Counted from the stretch's first letter, positions 7,586 to 18,604 are shown. The stretch is DNA of 51,706 nucleotides from an uncultured Olsenella sp. (GCA_900314575.1 OMVS01000006.1:1-51706); one strand, 5' to 3'. The notes: generated by a model from the letters alone, not told the origin. Numbers and translations: made by a program.

Positions 7586-8699
7586 CGACCTCCTTGTCGG
7601 CCGTCATCTCCTTCCACTTGGCGAGCACCGCCTCGCGGTCCGGGCCGAACTTGGTCGTGTCCTCCTTCATGAGCTGCGACGTGTCGAAGGTGCCATCGAC
7701 GCCCTGGACGTCCGGGATGCACATGAGGATGGTGCTCTTCTTGTCGATGCTGGCCAGGTACGCGAGGTTCTCGTCGTTGCTGAAGAGCCACTCGACGAAC
7801 AGCTTGGCGTCGTCGACGTCGTCCGCGTTCTTGAACACCGCGACGCCGTCGGGCATGTAGGGCATGCCCTCGCTCGGGTACACGAGCTCGAGGTTGCCGC
7901 CCGAGAGGATCTCGTCGAGCGTGCCGTCGATGTAGGTGATGCCGACCCCCGCCTCGCCGCTGCTCACGCGGGTGGACGGGTCGGAGCCGCGCTTGGTGTA
8001 GTACGGGATGTTCTGGTTCAGCTGGCTCAGGTACTCCCAGCCGGCGTCCTCGCCCATGTTCTGGAGAAGGGCGTCGACCGCGGCGTAGTTGGTGCCGGAC
8101 ACGGCCGGCGTGGACATGATGATCTCGTCCTTGTACTCGGGCTTCACCAGGTCCGTCCAGCTCGCGGGCTTGTTCGCGCCGACCTCTCCGAGGATGTCGT
8201 TGTTCACGATGAAGCCCACGACCGTGGCACCCTTGCTGAACCAGTAGTTGTCCGGGTCCTTGAACGTGTCCGCGAACCGAGACGCCGCGTCGAAGTTGAC
8301 CTGCTCGAGCAGGCCGGAGTCCTTGGCGGACATGAACGAGTCGATGCCGCCGCCGAACCACAGGTCGGCCGCCGGCGTGCCTCCCTCGGCCTTGAGCTTG
8401 GAGAGCGCCTCGCCCGAGGACATGGACACGAACTCGACCTCGCAGCCCACGTCCTGCGTGAAGCGGTCGAAGAGCTTCTGGTACGACTCGCTCGTGCAGA
8501 TGACCTTCATCGTCTTGCCCGAGGTGGACTTGAGGTTCGTCTGGTTCGAGCTCGACGACTGGGCCTGGCTTGCGGACGACCCGCCGTCCGTCGCATTCGA
8601 GCCGGAACCCGAACAACCGGTCACGGCGAGCGCGGAGAGCGCGACCGCGGATGCGGAGCCGAGGATGAACGAGCGTCTGGATAGGACCTTCTTTGCCAT
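7572..8699 (-). CDS. ABC transporter substrate-binding lipoprotein, FutA/AfuA-like, Tat signal
   Basis: This 375-residue protein is the extracytoplasmic binding component of the importer formed with the next two genes. Its N-terminus combines a twin-arginine motif (SRRSFIL) with a hydrophobic stretch and a lipobox ending at Cys29 (AVTGC), so it is predicted to be a Tat-exported lipoprotein. A Ser/Gln-rich linker follows, then a class II periplasmic-binding fold with ADLWFGGGIDSF and VSSGEAGVGITYIDG. These features fit iron(III)-type binding proteins such as FutA, AfuA and BitA. Phosphonate or other small anions cannot be excluded. The start codon overlaps the stop of the ATPase gene (TAATG), implying translational coupling. 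Confidence 0.88.
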   Translation of the reverse strand: MAKKVLSRRSFILGSASAVALSALAVTGCSGSGSNATDGGSSASQAQSSSSNQTNLKSTSGKTMKVICTSESYQKLFDRFTQDVGCEVEFVSMSSGEALSKLKAEGGTPAADLWFGGGIDSFMSAKDSGLLEQVNFDAASRFADTFKDPDNYWFSKGATVVGFIVNNDILGEVGANKPASWTDLVKPEYKDEIIMSTPAVSGTNYAAVDALLQNMGEDAGWEYLSQLNQNIPYYTKRGSDPSTRVSSGEAGVGITYIDGTLDEILSGGNLELVYPSEGMPYMPDGVAVFKNADDVDDAKLFVEWLFSNDENLAYLASIDKKSTILMCIPDVQGVDGTFDTSQLMKEDTTKFGPDREAVLAKWKEMTADKEVVSSK

Positions 8700-9655
8700 T
8701 AGGCACCTTCCTTCCATTCGAGGGGGCGCGCCACGTCGAAGCGCACGGAATCCCCCACTTTCAACACGAGCGAGCGGTCCTGCCTTACCCTGACCACCTG
8801 CCCGTCGACATCGATCGCGTACTCCCACTGGGAGCCGAGGAACATCGCCTGCACGACCCTGCCCGAAAACGCCCCGTCTGGCGTGAGCCGCGCGCCCTCC
8901 TTGCGGAAGGCCACGGTGCAGCCGTCTCCGAGCCGCAGCTCGTTCACGCTGCCCAGGAAGCGCGCGCAGTAGGCGTCGCACGGGTGGTCGTAGACGTCGA
9001 GCGGCGCGCCCTGCTGCACTACCTTCCCGTGGTGGAGAAGGGCGATGCGGTCGCCGATCGCCATCGCCTCCTCCTGGTCGTGCGTGACGAACAGCATGGC
9101 GATGTCGAAACGGCGCTGGACCGCCCTGACCTCCTCGCGCATGCGCACCCGCAGCCCGGCGTCCAGGTTCGAGAGCGGCTCGTCCAGGAGGAGCGCCTTG
9201 GGCTTGAGGACGAGGGCCCGCGCGAGCGCGACGCGCTGCTGCTGGCCGCCCGAGAGCTCGGAGGGGTACGCCCCCGCACGCTCCGCCATGCCCACCGTCT
9301 CGAGCATCTCCCGGGCGCTGGCCTCACGCTCTTCTCGGCCCATGCCCTGCAGACGCAGGCCGAAGGTGACGTTGTCGAGGACCGTCATGTGCGGGAACAG
9401 CGCGTAGGACTGGAACACCGTCGCCACCGGGCGGAGCTCCGGCGGGCGGCTGCCCATCTCCTCGCCATCGATGAGCACCTGGCCGGAATCCGGCAGCAGG
9501 TAGCCTCCGACGGCCCGGAGCGCCGTGGTCTTGCCGCAGCCTGAAGGCCCGAGGAGGCAGACGAGCTCCCCCCTCTCGACCGTGAGGCTGAGCCCGTCCA
9601 GGACCGAGGTCCCGCCGTATCCGACCCTGAGGTCGCGCAGATCAAGCATCGGCAT
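8699..9655 (-). CDS. ABC transporter ATP-binding protein, FbpC/PotA-like
   Basis: This is the cytoplasmic ATPase of the metal-type importer, 318 residues. It shows Walker A GPSGCGKTT, the Q-loop at VFQSYALFP, signature LSGGQQQRVALARAL, Walker B LLLDEP and the switch His in FVTHDQEEA. After about residue 235 comes a C-terminal regulatory region (TOBE-like) as in FbpC, PotA and CysA relatives. I start at the ATG at 9655 (MPMLDLRDL), which follows AAGGAGG. Its start lies inside the 3' end of the permease gene (14-base overlap) and its stop overlaps the binding-protein start, so the three genes form one coupled operon. Confidence 0.95.
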   Translation of the reverse strand: MPMLDLRDLRVGYGGTSVLDGLSLTVERGELVCLLGPSGCGKTTALRAVGGYLLPDSGQVLIDGEEMGSRPPELRPVATVFQSYALFPHMTVLDNVTFGLRLQGMGREEREASAREMLETVGMAERAGAYPSELSGGQQQRVALARALVLKPKALLLDEPLSNLDAGLRVRMREEVRAVQRRFDIAMLFVTHDQEEAMAIGDRIALLHHGKVVQQGAPLDVYDHPCDAYCARFLGSVNELRLGDGCTVAFRKEGARLTPDGAFSGRVVQAMFLGSQWEYAIDVDGQVVRVRQDRSLVLKVGDSVRFDVARPLEWKEGA

Positions 9656-11408
9656 GCTGACGGCGCCTCCTTCCCAAGAAGAGCCAAGCCAGAGCCGCAT
9701 CGACCACGAGCGTGATCGCGACGATCACGAGGGAGGTCGCGGCGGCCTGGCCGTACTTGCCGCCCGACAGCTGGTCGAACAGCTCGAAGATAGCGGTCTT
9801 GTTGCCCGGCGCGATGAGGAACAGGACCGCGCTGTAGGCGACCATCGCCGAGGAGAACGCGTTCATGAAGCTCACCGCCGCTGCGCGGCGCACGCTCGGC
9901 ACCACCACGGCGAGCGCGCTCGCCAGCCGCGTCGCACCGACGTCGCGAGCGGCCTCCTCGAGGTGAGGGTCCAGCTGCGCGAGCTCGTTGGAGAACGCCT
10001 GCTGCGAGATGGACAGCTGCTTGAAGGCGAGCACCAGCACCACGATAACGGCGGTCCCGGTGAGCTTGAGCGGCGGCCTGTTGAACGCGAGGATGTAGCC
10101 CAGGCCCACGCAGGTCCCGGGCAGCATGTAGGGCATGGTGATCGCGAAGCCGAGAAGGGCCTGGGCCTTGCGCGACACGCCGGCCAGCGCGCGACCGGCG
10201 CGCCCGCCACGGCGGGCGGCGTGGCCGGCAGCGCCCGCGCCCGCACGACCCCGCTGAAGGAGGTAGGCGCAGACGAATCCCAGCACGCACGAGATGGCGG
10301 CCGACGCCAGTGCGAACCAGAGGCTCCTCGCGAGCGGCAGCGCCTCGTACTCGGCGAGGTGCCGGAAGTTCGCGTCGGTGAGCGGCGCCGTCCAGCTGAT
10401 GCCCTGCGTGAGCGAGGCGTGCACGATCGTGGCGTACTGCATGACCATGAACGCGACGAACGCCCACGACACCACCGAGCACACGACGCCGAGGGGGCCG
10501 TCCAAGGTCATCTGCGCCGCGCGGCGGTCGCCGACCATCTCGAACGCCGAGGTGGCCGTCCCCGCCACGCGCCTGCGCGACCGCGCGATGAGGGCGGCGT
10601 AGCAGGCGTAGACGACCACGGCGATGGCGCACAGCAGGATGCCGAGCACCGCGGCGCCAGCGAGGTCGGAGTAGCCGACGACCTGCTCGTAGATGGCGGT
10701 CGAGATCGTCTCGAAGCTCCCGCCGATCACGACGGGCGTGCCGTAGTCTGCCAGCGAGCGCACGAAGGTGAGCAGGAGGCACGCCCCCACCGACGGCAGC
10801 GCGAGCGGCACCACGACACGGCGGGCGACGGTCGAGGGCGAGGCGCCGAGGTCCCGCGCCGCGTCGATCACCGACGGGTCGATGTTGCGTATCGTGCTCA
10901 GGATGAGAAGGACGTTGATCGCGCAGAAGAAGACCGACTGCATGACCACGACGCCGACGGGGCCGTACGGACTCACCGAGAGGCCGAGAAGCTCGTGGGT
11001 GACGAGGCCGCGCCTGCCGAAGAGCTCGACGTAGGCGAGCGAGGAGACGAACGGCGGCGAAATGATGCTCGCGAAGACGAGCGCCACCACGACGTCGCGC
11101 GCCCTCGACCTCGAGTAGGCGACCCGCAGCGAGATGGCGAGCGCGAGCGCGGTCGAGATGACGGCCGACGCCATGCCGGCCAGGACGCTGTCGCGGATGA
11201 GCGTGCCGCGGCGCGCGAGCTCGCCCACGAGGTCGCTGCCCACCCCCTTCGAGAGCAGCGAGAGGACGGGGGCGACGGAGAACAGCAGCACGAGCGCGAC
11301 GGCCGCGACCGCGATCGCCGCCCCCACCACCGCGGAGCGCCTGTGGCGCCTGAGGGCGCCCGCAGGCAGCGCGCCCCGTCCCTCGAGCGCAGGTTCTTGT
11401 CCGTCCAT
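9642..11408 (-). CDS. ABC transporter double permease, FbpB-like fusion
   Basis: Two binding-protein-dependent permease domains are joined in one chain of 588 residues with about twelve hydrophobic segments. Each half carries an EAA-type loop that docks the ATPase: DAARDLGASPSTVARRVVVP in the first half and EEAARDVGATRLASALAVVVP in the second. A basic Gly/Ala/Arg-rich linker of about 35 residues separates them. This architecture is typical of FbpB, ThiP and other iron or thiamine importers. I use the ATG at 11408; an in-frame TTG at 11420 is possible. It is the first gene of the operon and starts 16 bases after a terminator-like hairpin. Confidence 0.93.
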   Translation of the reverse strand: MDGQEPALEGRGALPAGALRRHRRSAVVGAAIAVAAVALVLLFSVAPVLSLLSKGVGSDLVGELARRGTLIRDSVLAGMASAVISTALALAISLRVAYSRSRARDVVVALVFASIISPPFVSSLAYVELFGRRGLVTHELLGLSVSPYGPVGVVVMQSVFFCAINVLLILSTIRNIDPSVIDAARDLGASPSTVARRVVVPLALPSVGACLLLTFVRSLADYGTPVVIGGSFETISTAIYEQVVGYSDLAGAAVLGILLCAIAVVVYACYAALIARSRRRVAGTATSAFEMVGDRRAAQMTLDGPLGVVCSVVSWAFVAFMVMQYATIVHASLTQGISWTAPLTDANFRHLAEYEALPLARSLWFALASAAISCVLGFVCAYLLQRGRAGAGAAGHAARRGGRAGRALAGVSRKAQALLGFAITMPYMLPGTCVGLGYILAFNRPPLKLTGTAVIVVLVLAFKQLSISQQAFSNELAQLDPHLEEAARDVGATRLASALAVVVPSVRRAAAVSFMNAFSSAMVAYSAVLFLIAPGNKTAIFELFDQLSGGKYGQAAATSLVIVAITLVVDAALAWLFLGRRRRQHADA

Positions 11409-11423
11409 CGACTCCCCCAAAAG

Positions 11424-11446
11424 AGGCCCCCGACGGGCGGGGGCCT
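11424..11446 (-). terminator. terminator hairpin just upstream of the ABC operon
   Basis: Read on the minus strand, a 9-bp stem (AGGCCCCCG with CGGGGGCCT) is followed by CTTTT and then the GGGGGAG that serves the permease start. It lies 170 bases after the ychF stop, so it may simply end that transcript. The AT-rich stretch 11448-11492, the likeliest promoter, is upstream of it, so the hairpin may instead act in the leader of the ABC operon. Confidence 0.65.
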
Positions 11447-11615
11447 GTAAGTTGCTAATTTATCTATTCTAGCGACGACTTTTTATAATCGCTCACACGC
11501 TTCGCGCCCTTGCGCTACCCATGGCCGCGCTTTCGCCCATCGCGATGGCCCAGCGCACGCGGCGCCCACGGCACCAGGAACGCCTGCGTCCCCGCCGCTG
11601 TCGCGGCGCCCGGCG

Positions 11616-12680
11616 CTACACGTTGAAGCGGAAGACCATGACGTCGCCGTCCTGGACGACGTAGTCCTTGCCCTCCATGCGCAGCCTGCCCGCCTCGCGG
11701 GCCCCCGCCTCGCCGCCGAGCGTGACGTAGTCGTCGTAGGAGATCGTCTCGGCCTTGATGAAGCCGCGCTCGAAGTCGGAGTGGATGACGCCGGCCGCCT
11801 CCGGCGCCTTGGCGCCGATGCGCACCGTCCACGCACGGACCTCCTTGGGGCCCGCGGTGAAGAAGCTCTGCAGCCCGAGCAGGCGGTAGGCCGCGCGGGC
11901 GAGCACGGCGAGGCCCGGCTCCTCGAGGCCGAGCGAGGCGAGGTACTCCGCCGCCTCCTCGGGCTCAAGCTCTGAGAGCTCGGCCTCCACCTCGGCGCAG
12001 ATGGGGATGGGCGCCTGGCCGGCGATGGGCGCGAAGTCGTCTGCGAGCTGGTCCTCGTCGCAGTTGGCGACGTAGAGGATCGGTTTCATGGTGAGCAGGA
12101 AGAGGTCGTGCGCGGCAGCGCGCTCGTCGTCGGTCATGTCGAGGTCGGCCGCACGGTTCCCGGCGCCGAGCCACTCGTAGAGGCGCTTGGCGACCTCGAG
12201 CCTGGGCTTCAGGTCCTTGTCGCGCTTGGCCTCCTTCTCGAGCTTGGGGAGGGCGCGCTCCACGGTCCCGTAGTCGGCGAGCACGAGCTCGGTCTGGATC
12301 GTGTCGGCGTCGGCGGCGGGGTCCACGCGCCCGTCGACGTGCACCACGTCGGGGTCGGCGAAGTAGCGGACGACCTCGCAGATCGCGTCGCAGTTGCGGA
12401 TGTTGGCCAGGAACTGGTTGCCGAGGCCCTCGCCCTCGTTGGCGCCCTTCACCAGGCCGGCGATGTCGACGAACTCGACCGTGGCCGGCACGACCCTGGC
12501 GGGGTTCACGATGTCGGCGAGCTTCTGCAGCCGCGGGTCGGGGACGTCGACGATGCCGACGTTGGGGTCGATGGTCGCGAAGGGGTAGTTCGCCGCAAGC
12601 CCGCCCTTCTTGGTGAGAGCCGTGAACAGCGTGGACTTGCCCACGTTGGGCAGCCCCACGATTCCGATAGAGAGGGACAC
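11616..12680 (-). CDS. ychF: redox-responsive P-loop ATPase YchF (OLA1 family)
   Basis: This conserved TRAFAC-class protein hydrolyses ATP rather than GTP and associates with ribosomes. It has 354 residues, close to the usual 363. Visible motifs are G1 GLPNVGKST, switch [19 protein letters not shown], a divergent G4 (ANCDED, in place of NKxD, as expected for the family) and a C-terminal TGS domain ending [15 protein letters not shown]. The start is the GTG at 12680 with AAAGGAG six bases upstream; an overlapping ATG is out of frame. It lies 136 bases downstream of the polyferredoxin gene on the same strand. Confidence 0.97.
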   Translation of the reverse strand: MSLSIGIVGLPNVGKSTLFTALTKKGGLAANYPFATIDPNVGIVDVPDPRLQKLADIVNPARVVPATVEFVDIAGLVKGANEGEGLGNQFLANIRNCDAICEVVRYFADPDVVHVDGRVDPAADADTIQTELVLADYGTVERALPKLEKEAKRDKDLKPRLEVAKRLYEWLGAGNRAADLDMTDDERAAAHDLFLLTMKPILYVANCDEDQLADDFAPIAGQAPIPICAEVEAELSELEPEEAAEYLASLGLEEPGLAVLARAAYRLLGLQSFFTAGPKEVRAWTVRIGAKAPEAAGVIHSDFERGFIKAETISYDDYVTLGGEAGAREAGRLRMEGKDYVVQDGDVMVFRFNV

Positions 12681-12816
12681 GTCATTCTCCTTTGTTCGTC
12701 ACTCGCATGCCGCTGCGTCTTCGTTAGTCTGCCGGGCGCCGTCTGCGCCGGCGCTGGCCGCAACCTGGCCGCGGCCGCACCGCGCCGGGCAGGGCCGCCG
12801 CGCCGGGCGGCCGCAC

Positions 12817-14094
12817 CTACTTGCCGTCCTCCTCGAGGTTCTCGAGGGCGTCCATGCCCTTGTCGAGCAGCAGCTTGCCCTTCTCCTTGAGCTCCTCCGC
12901 GCGGGCGCGGCTCTCCGCCGCCATGCGCCTTCGCCGCTCCGCGTCCTCGTCGGGGACGACGAGCTCCTGAGGGTCGCAGGGCACCATGGCGAGCGCATCC
13001 TCGGGGCAGGCGACGGCGCAGGCGCCGCAGTTGACGCAGAACGCCGGCTCGACCGAGAAGTGCCCCTCGCGGTCGAGGTCGTTGGCGTGGACGGGGCAGA
13101 CCTTGACGCAGTCGCCGCACTTGGTGCACCTGGAGGAGTCGCAGGCGGGGATCTCGAGCTTGAAGCCCTCCGCGAGGTCAGGGTACTTCTGCAGCGCCGC
13201 CATCACGAGCTTGCGACGCTGCGTGAGGATGTGGCGGCGGTTCTGGGAGGTCTGCGCGCCCACGGCCTTCTCGAGCGTGCGCTGCAGCTCCGTGAGCTGC
13301 TTGGTGTGCTGCTGGATGCGCTGGGCCACGGCCTGCGCGCCGGCCAGCGCCGGGTTGCCGCGAGAGACGAGCCTCGTGGCGGAGGTGGCCATGCTGCTGA
13401 CGAACTGGCTGCGCCGGTACGCGCGGGACTGCTCGTGGTTGAGGCGCCTCTCGTCCACCTCGAGGCCCACGGACTCGCCGCTCAGCTCCTCGGCGGCGGC
13501 GATGGCGTCGCCGTAGCGCTCCTCGCCCGTGGTGGTGCGGCACCGGTCGCAGATGCCGACGGGCAGGTAGACGGAGAGGTTGGGGTACTCGCACAGCAGC
13601 GCGAACCACAGCTCCTCGGAGATGGCTCCCACGCACGGCAGGAGGACCTCGTTCTCCTTGGGAAGGCGCCCCAGCGCCCGCGTGCAGGTGACGTAGCAGT
13701 CCTCGTACTTCGAGGCCACCTCGGCGACCTGCTTGTAGAGCTGCAGCGGCGCCTGGCTGCCGCAGATGAAGACCTCCGTGGGGCAGACCGTGGCGCACAG
13801 GCCGCACTTGCGGCACCTGTCGTCCACCTTGACCGAGGAGCCCTTGATGGTGATCGCGTCCACCGGGCACACGTCGAGGCAGCGCGTGCACGCCTTGGGG
13901 TCGCGCGTGGAGCAGGTCACGCAGAAGATCGAGTTGACGCGCGGCTTGACCTTGTAGTCGGAGGGGTCGTAGACCTTGACCGTGGCGGGGTCCTGAATGA
14001 GCGTGCTGGCGACGTCACCGAGCGGGTTCTGGATCGCTCCCCAGTTGTCCTGGATGTCGATGATGTCATCGAGCAGGTCGCGCTTCTCGGCCAT
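12817..14094 (-). CDS. polyferredoxin-like [4Fe-4S] protein with four cluster motifs
   Basis: This 425-residue cytoplasmic protein starts at the ATG at 14094 behind a GGGGAGGG. The N-terminal region has CxxC...CxxCxxxCP (Cys58-76) and CRKCGLCATVCP (Cys94-104). The C-terminal region has CTKCGDCVKVCP (323-333) and CVNCGACAVACP (353-363). Together these can hold about four [4Fe-4S] clusters. Between them lies a segment with further cysteines (LLPCVGAISEELWFALLC...GICDRC) that recalls thiol/disulfide and hydrogenase-associated redox proteins. A basic helical stretch and a charged coiled-coil tail complete it. I infer a role in intracellular electron transfer in an anaerobe; the partner is unknown and no dehydrogenase gene is adjacent. 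Confidence 0.8.
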   Translation of the reverse strand: MAEKRDLLDDIIDIQDNWGAIQNPLGDVASTLIQDPATVKVYDPSDYKVKPRVNSIFCVTCSTRDPKACTRCLDVCPVDAITIKGSSVKVDDRCRKCGLCATVCPTEVFICGSQAPLQLYKQVAEVASKYEDCYVTCTRALGRLPKENEVLLPCVGAISEELWFALLCEYPNLSVYLPVGICDRCRTTTGEERYGDAIAAAEELSGESVGLEVDERRLNHEQSRAYRRSQFVSSMATSATRLVSRGNPALAGAQAVAQRIQQHTKQLTELQRTLEKAVGAQTSQNRRHILTQRRKLVMAALQKYPDLAEGFKLEIPACDSSRCTKCGDCVKVCPVHANDLDREGHFSVEPAFCVNCGACAVACPEDALAMVPCDPQELVVPDEDAERRRRMAAESRARAEELKEKGKLLLDKGMDALENLEEDGK

Positions 14095-14187
14095 GCCCTC
14101 CCCTTCCTGTAGGAACGTGCAAGCTCCCATTCTATCCCACCCGCGGCCGGCCGGGCGGAGAAGGACGCGCGCCCGCGGCTGCGACAC

Positions 14188-14227
14188 AAGGGGACGGCCA
14201 GGCGCCGTGGCACCTGGCCGTCCCCTT
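14188..14227 (-). terminator. 15-bp perfect hairpin after groL
   Basis: A perfect 15-bp inverted repeat (14188-14202 with 14213-14227) with a 10-base loop lies 115 bases beyond the groL stop and before the polyferredoxin gene. On the minus strand it is followed by TTGTGTCG, a poor T-tract, so termination may need help. Confidence 0.6.
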
Positions 14228-14341
14228 GCGAAGCTCTTCTTGCCGGACCCCGCCCCAGCCGGGCGTCGGGGCCAGCCGCGCGGACAGCCGCCCGCGACTC
14301 CCGCCCGCAGTCGCCGCGGGCGGGGCTGGAAGCGGTGTCGC

Positions 14342-15982
<1,641 letters not shown>

Positions 15983-16055
15983 CTATGTCCTCCAAGTTGC
16001 TGGTTCTGACCTGAGACGCGGGGGCCGGCCGGCTCCCGCACGCGCCGGCGAGGCG

Positions 16056-16346
16056 CTAGTCCTCGATGATGGCGTAGATGTCGTCGGAGCGGAGCAGCAG
16101 GTAGTCCTCGCCGTCGATCTTGACCTCGTTGCCGCCGAACTTGCCGTAGAAGACCTGGTCCCCGGCCTTCACGTCGAGGGCGATGCGCTCGCCCTTCTCG
16201 TCGAACTTGCCGGCGCCGACGGCGATGACCTCACCGCGCTGCGGCTTCTCCTGGGCACCGCTCGAGATGTAGAGGCCCGTGGAAGTCTTCTCCTCCTTGG
16301 GGGCAGGCTTGACGAGAACGCGATCACCCAGAGGCTTGAGTGTCAT
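16056..16346 (-). CDS. groS: co-chaperonin GroES
   Basis: This is the 10-kDa lid of the GroEL chamber, 96 residues of normal length, beginning MTLKPLGDRVLVKP. It includes the mobile-loop region (EEKTSTGLYISSGAQEKP) and the roof hairpin region. The start at 16346 follows AAGGAGG. It is the first gene of the groS-groL pair. Its upstream region has no CIRCE element but does carry a perfect 12-bp palindrome. Confidence 0.98.
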   Translation of the reverse strand: MTLKPLGDRVLVKPAPKEEKTSTGLYISSGAQEKPQRGEVIAVGAGKFDEKGERIALDVKAGDQVFYGKFGGNEVKIDGEDYLLLRSDDIYAIIED

Positions 16347-16448
16347 TTAGAAGTACCTCCTTCTTGCGCGCCGTCCGGCGCAATGCCTTGACGCGGGCCC
16401 GACTGGCACCCGCGCGTTTCCAACAGTGAGGATGATACCCATATCTCT

Positions 16449-16460
16449 AGGTTTAAACCT
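16449..16460. promoter_or_regulatory. 12-bp palindrome upstream of groS
   Basis: AGGTTTAAACCT is a perfect 12-bp dyad about 100 bases before the groS start, inside an AT-richer stretch (16425-16500) that probably holds the promoter. I found neither CIRCE half-sites nor a HAIR-like inverted repeat, so this dyad is the best operator candidate. The regulator is unknown. Confidence 0.4.
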
Positions 16461-16525
16461 CGGGATGGAAAAAACCTTCCTTCCTGCGACTTAGATTTTC
16501 TACTCCGCGCTACCTAAGCCTCCAC

Positions 16526-18475
16526 CTAGGCCTCGGAGGGGCGCAGGCCCTCGAGCTCGGCCAGCCAGAGGCGCGCCGAGGCGTCGGAGGGCATGCGAAG
16601 GTCGCCCCTCGGCGAGACGGCGACCGTGCCTACCTTCGGGCCGTCCGGCAGGCAACTGCGCTTGAACTGCTGCGAGAAGAACCTGCGGTAGAAGACCTCG
16701 AGCCACCTCAGGATCTCCTCGTCCGCATGCCCCGCCTCCGTCCCCTCGCCCAGCGCGTAGCGGGCGAGCCTCAGGACCTTGCGCGGCGCGAACCCGCGGC
16801 GCAACACCTGGTAGAGGAAGAAGTCGTGCAGCTCGTAGGGGCCGACGAGGTCCTCGGTCCGCTGGGAGATGGTGCCGTCTCCGCTCGCGGGCAAAAGCTC
16901 CGGCGAGACGGGGGTCGCCAGCACGTCGTCGAGCACGCGGGAGACGTCGGCGTCCTCACAGGTGTCCGCGACGTAGCGGACGAGGTGGCGCACGAGCGTC
17001 TTGGGGACGCCCGCGTTGACGCCGTACATGGACATGTGGTCGGCGTTGTAGGTCGCCCAGCCGAGCGCGAGCTCGGAGAGGTCGCCCGTGCCCACGACGA
17101 TGCCGCCCACCTGGTTGGCGATGTCCATGAGCACCTGCGTGCGCTCGCGGGCCTGGGCGTTCTCGTAGGTCACGGAGTGGTCGGCCTCGTCGTGGCCGAT
17201 GTCCGCGAAGTGCTGGCGCACGGCCTTGGCGATGCTCACCTCGCGCAGCGTGCAGCCCAGGGCGCGCGCCAGGTCGACGGCGTTGCCGTGGGTGCGCGTG
17301 GTCGTGCCGAAGCCGGGCATCGTCACGGCGACAACGCCGTCGCGGGGAAGGCCGAGCAGGTCGTAGGCGCGGGCGATCACGAGCAGGGCGAGGGTGGAGT
17401 CCAGCCCACCCGAGACGCCGATGACGGCGGCGCGCGCATGGATGTGGGAGAGGCGCTTCGCCAGGCCGAACGCCTGGATCGAGAGGACGTCCTCGCAGCG
17501 CTCGGAGCGGCGGGCGGGGTCGGCCGGCACGAAGGGATGGGGGTCCACCCGGCGCGTGAGCGCGGTCTCCTCGAGGGCGAGGTCGAAGGGCACGCGCAGG
17601 TAGGAGGGGCAGGTCGCGTCCTCGCGGAAGGTCGAGGTGCGCCGGCGCTCGGCCTCGAGCGCGCACACGTCCACCTCCGTCGTGGCGCGCCCCTCGCCGA
17701 AGGGGCGCGCCTCCGCGAGCAGCGCGCCGTTCTCGGCCACGAGGTCATGGGCCGAGAAGACCAGGTCCTGCGTTGACTCCCCCCAGCCCGCGCTCGCATA
17801 GACGTAGGCCGCCACGAGTCGCGCGCTCTGGCCCGAGACCAAAGAGCGGCGGTAGTCCGCCTTGCCGACGATCGCGTTGGAGGCCGAGAGGTTGCAGACG
17901 ACGGTCGCGCCGGCCTTGGCGTGGGCGATCGAGGGCGGGTCGGGGACCCAGAGGTCCTCGCATATCTCGACCGCGACCCTGAGCGCCGGCACGCTCGAGC
18001 ACGAGAAGACCTGCGAGCAGCCGAACGGCACGTCGCGCTCGCCGAAGGCGTCCGTGCGCGTGACCTCGAGGGGCCCGGGCACGAAGTGGCGCACCTCGTA
18101 GAACTCGTTGTAGTTGGGGAGGTTCCGCTTGGGGACGACGCCCAGGACGCGGCCGTGGGCGAGGGCGACGGCGCAGTTGTAGAGCTTGGAGCCCACGCGC
18201 AGCGGCGCCCCGACGAGGACGAGGGCGTCGAGGTGTGCCGTGGCGTCGCGCACGTCCGCGACCCCCGCCTCGGCCGCGCGCAGGAGCTCGTCCTGCCAGA
18301 AAAGGTCCTCGCAGGTGTAGCCCGTGACGCAGAGCTCCGGGAGGACGACGAGCTTGGCGCGCTCCCGCTCGCAGGCGTCCGTGACCTCGGCGACGATGGC
18401 GCTGACGTTTGCCTCGACGTCCGCGACCACGACCCTCGGCGAGCGCGCCGAGACCTTGATGAAACCGTCCCGCAT
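16526..18475 (-). CDS. nadE: glutamine-dependent NAD+ synthetase
   Basis: This enzyme makes NAD+ from deamido-NAD+, ATP and glutamine. Its 649 residues include an N-terminal nitrilase-fold glutaminase with the triad Glu47 (VLPELCV), Lys116 (PKRNLPNYNEFYE) and Cys172 (VEICEDLW). The C-terminal synthetase has the PP-loop SGGLDST at 355-361 and later GTGDLSELALGW. Length and architecture match the long actinobacterial form, in which ammonia is channelled between the two sites. The ATG at 18475 follows GGGAGGGG. It is a single gene between groS and the amino-acid importer. Confidence 0.97.
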   Translation of the reverse strand: MRDGFIKVSARSPRVVVADVEANVSAIVAEVTDACERERAKLVVLPELCVTGYTCEDLFWQDELLRAAEAGVADVRDATAHLDALVLVGAPLRVGSKLYNCAVALAHGRVLGVVPKRNLPNYNEFYEVRHFVPGPLEVTRTDAFGERDVPFGCSQVFSCSSVPALRVAVEICEDLWVPDPPSIAHAKAGATVVCNLSASNAIVGKADYRRSLVSGQSARLVAAYVYASAGWGESTQDLVFSAHDLVAENGALLAEARPFGEGRATTEVDVCALEAERRRTSTFREDATCPSYLRVPFDLALEETALTRRVDPHPFVPADPARRSERCEDVLSIQAFGLAKRLSHIHARAAVIGVSGGLDSTLALLVIARAYDLLGLPRDGVVAVTMPGFGTTTRTHGNAVDLARALGCTLREVSIAKAVRQHFADIGHDEADHSVTYENAQARERTQVLMDIANQVGGIVVGTGDLSELALGWATYNADHMSMYGVNAGVPKTLVRHLVRYVADTCEDADVSRVLDDVLATPVSPELLPASGDGTISQRTEDLVGPYELHDFFLYQVLRRGFAPRKVLRLARYALGEGTEAGHADEEILRWLEVFYRRFFSQQFKRSCLPDGPKVGTVAVSPRGDLRMPSDASARLWLAELEGLRPSEA

Positions 18476-18604
18476 GATGACCCCTCCCCGACGGGCGCGG
18501 GCTCGCCGCGCCCGCGCCTCGCGTCTCGTCGACGACGGACCCCGGCGTCCGGGCGCGCACGTCCGGCCGCCGGGGTCGACCTCGGGGTATAGCTTATCGC
18601 ACGG

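Noticed and set aside
16380-16500. CIRCE heat-shock element before groS
   Set aside because: I searched for TTAGCACTC/GAGTGCTAA-like arms and found none; only the unrelated 12-bp palindrome is present.
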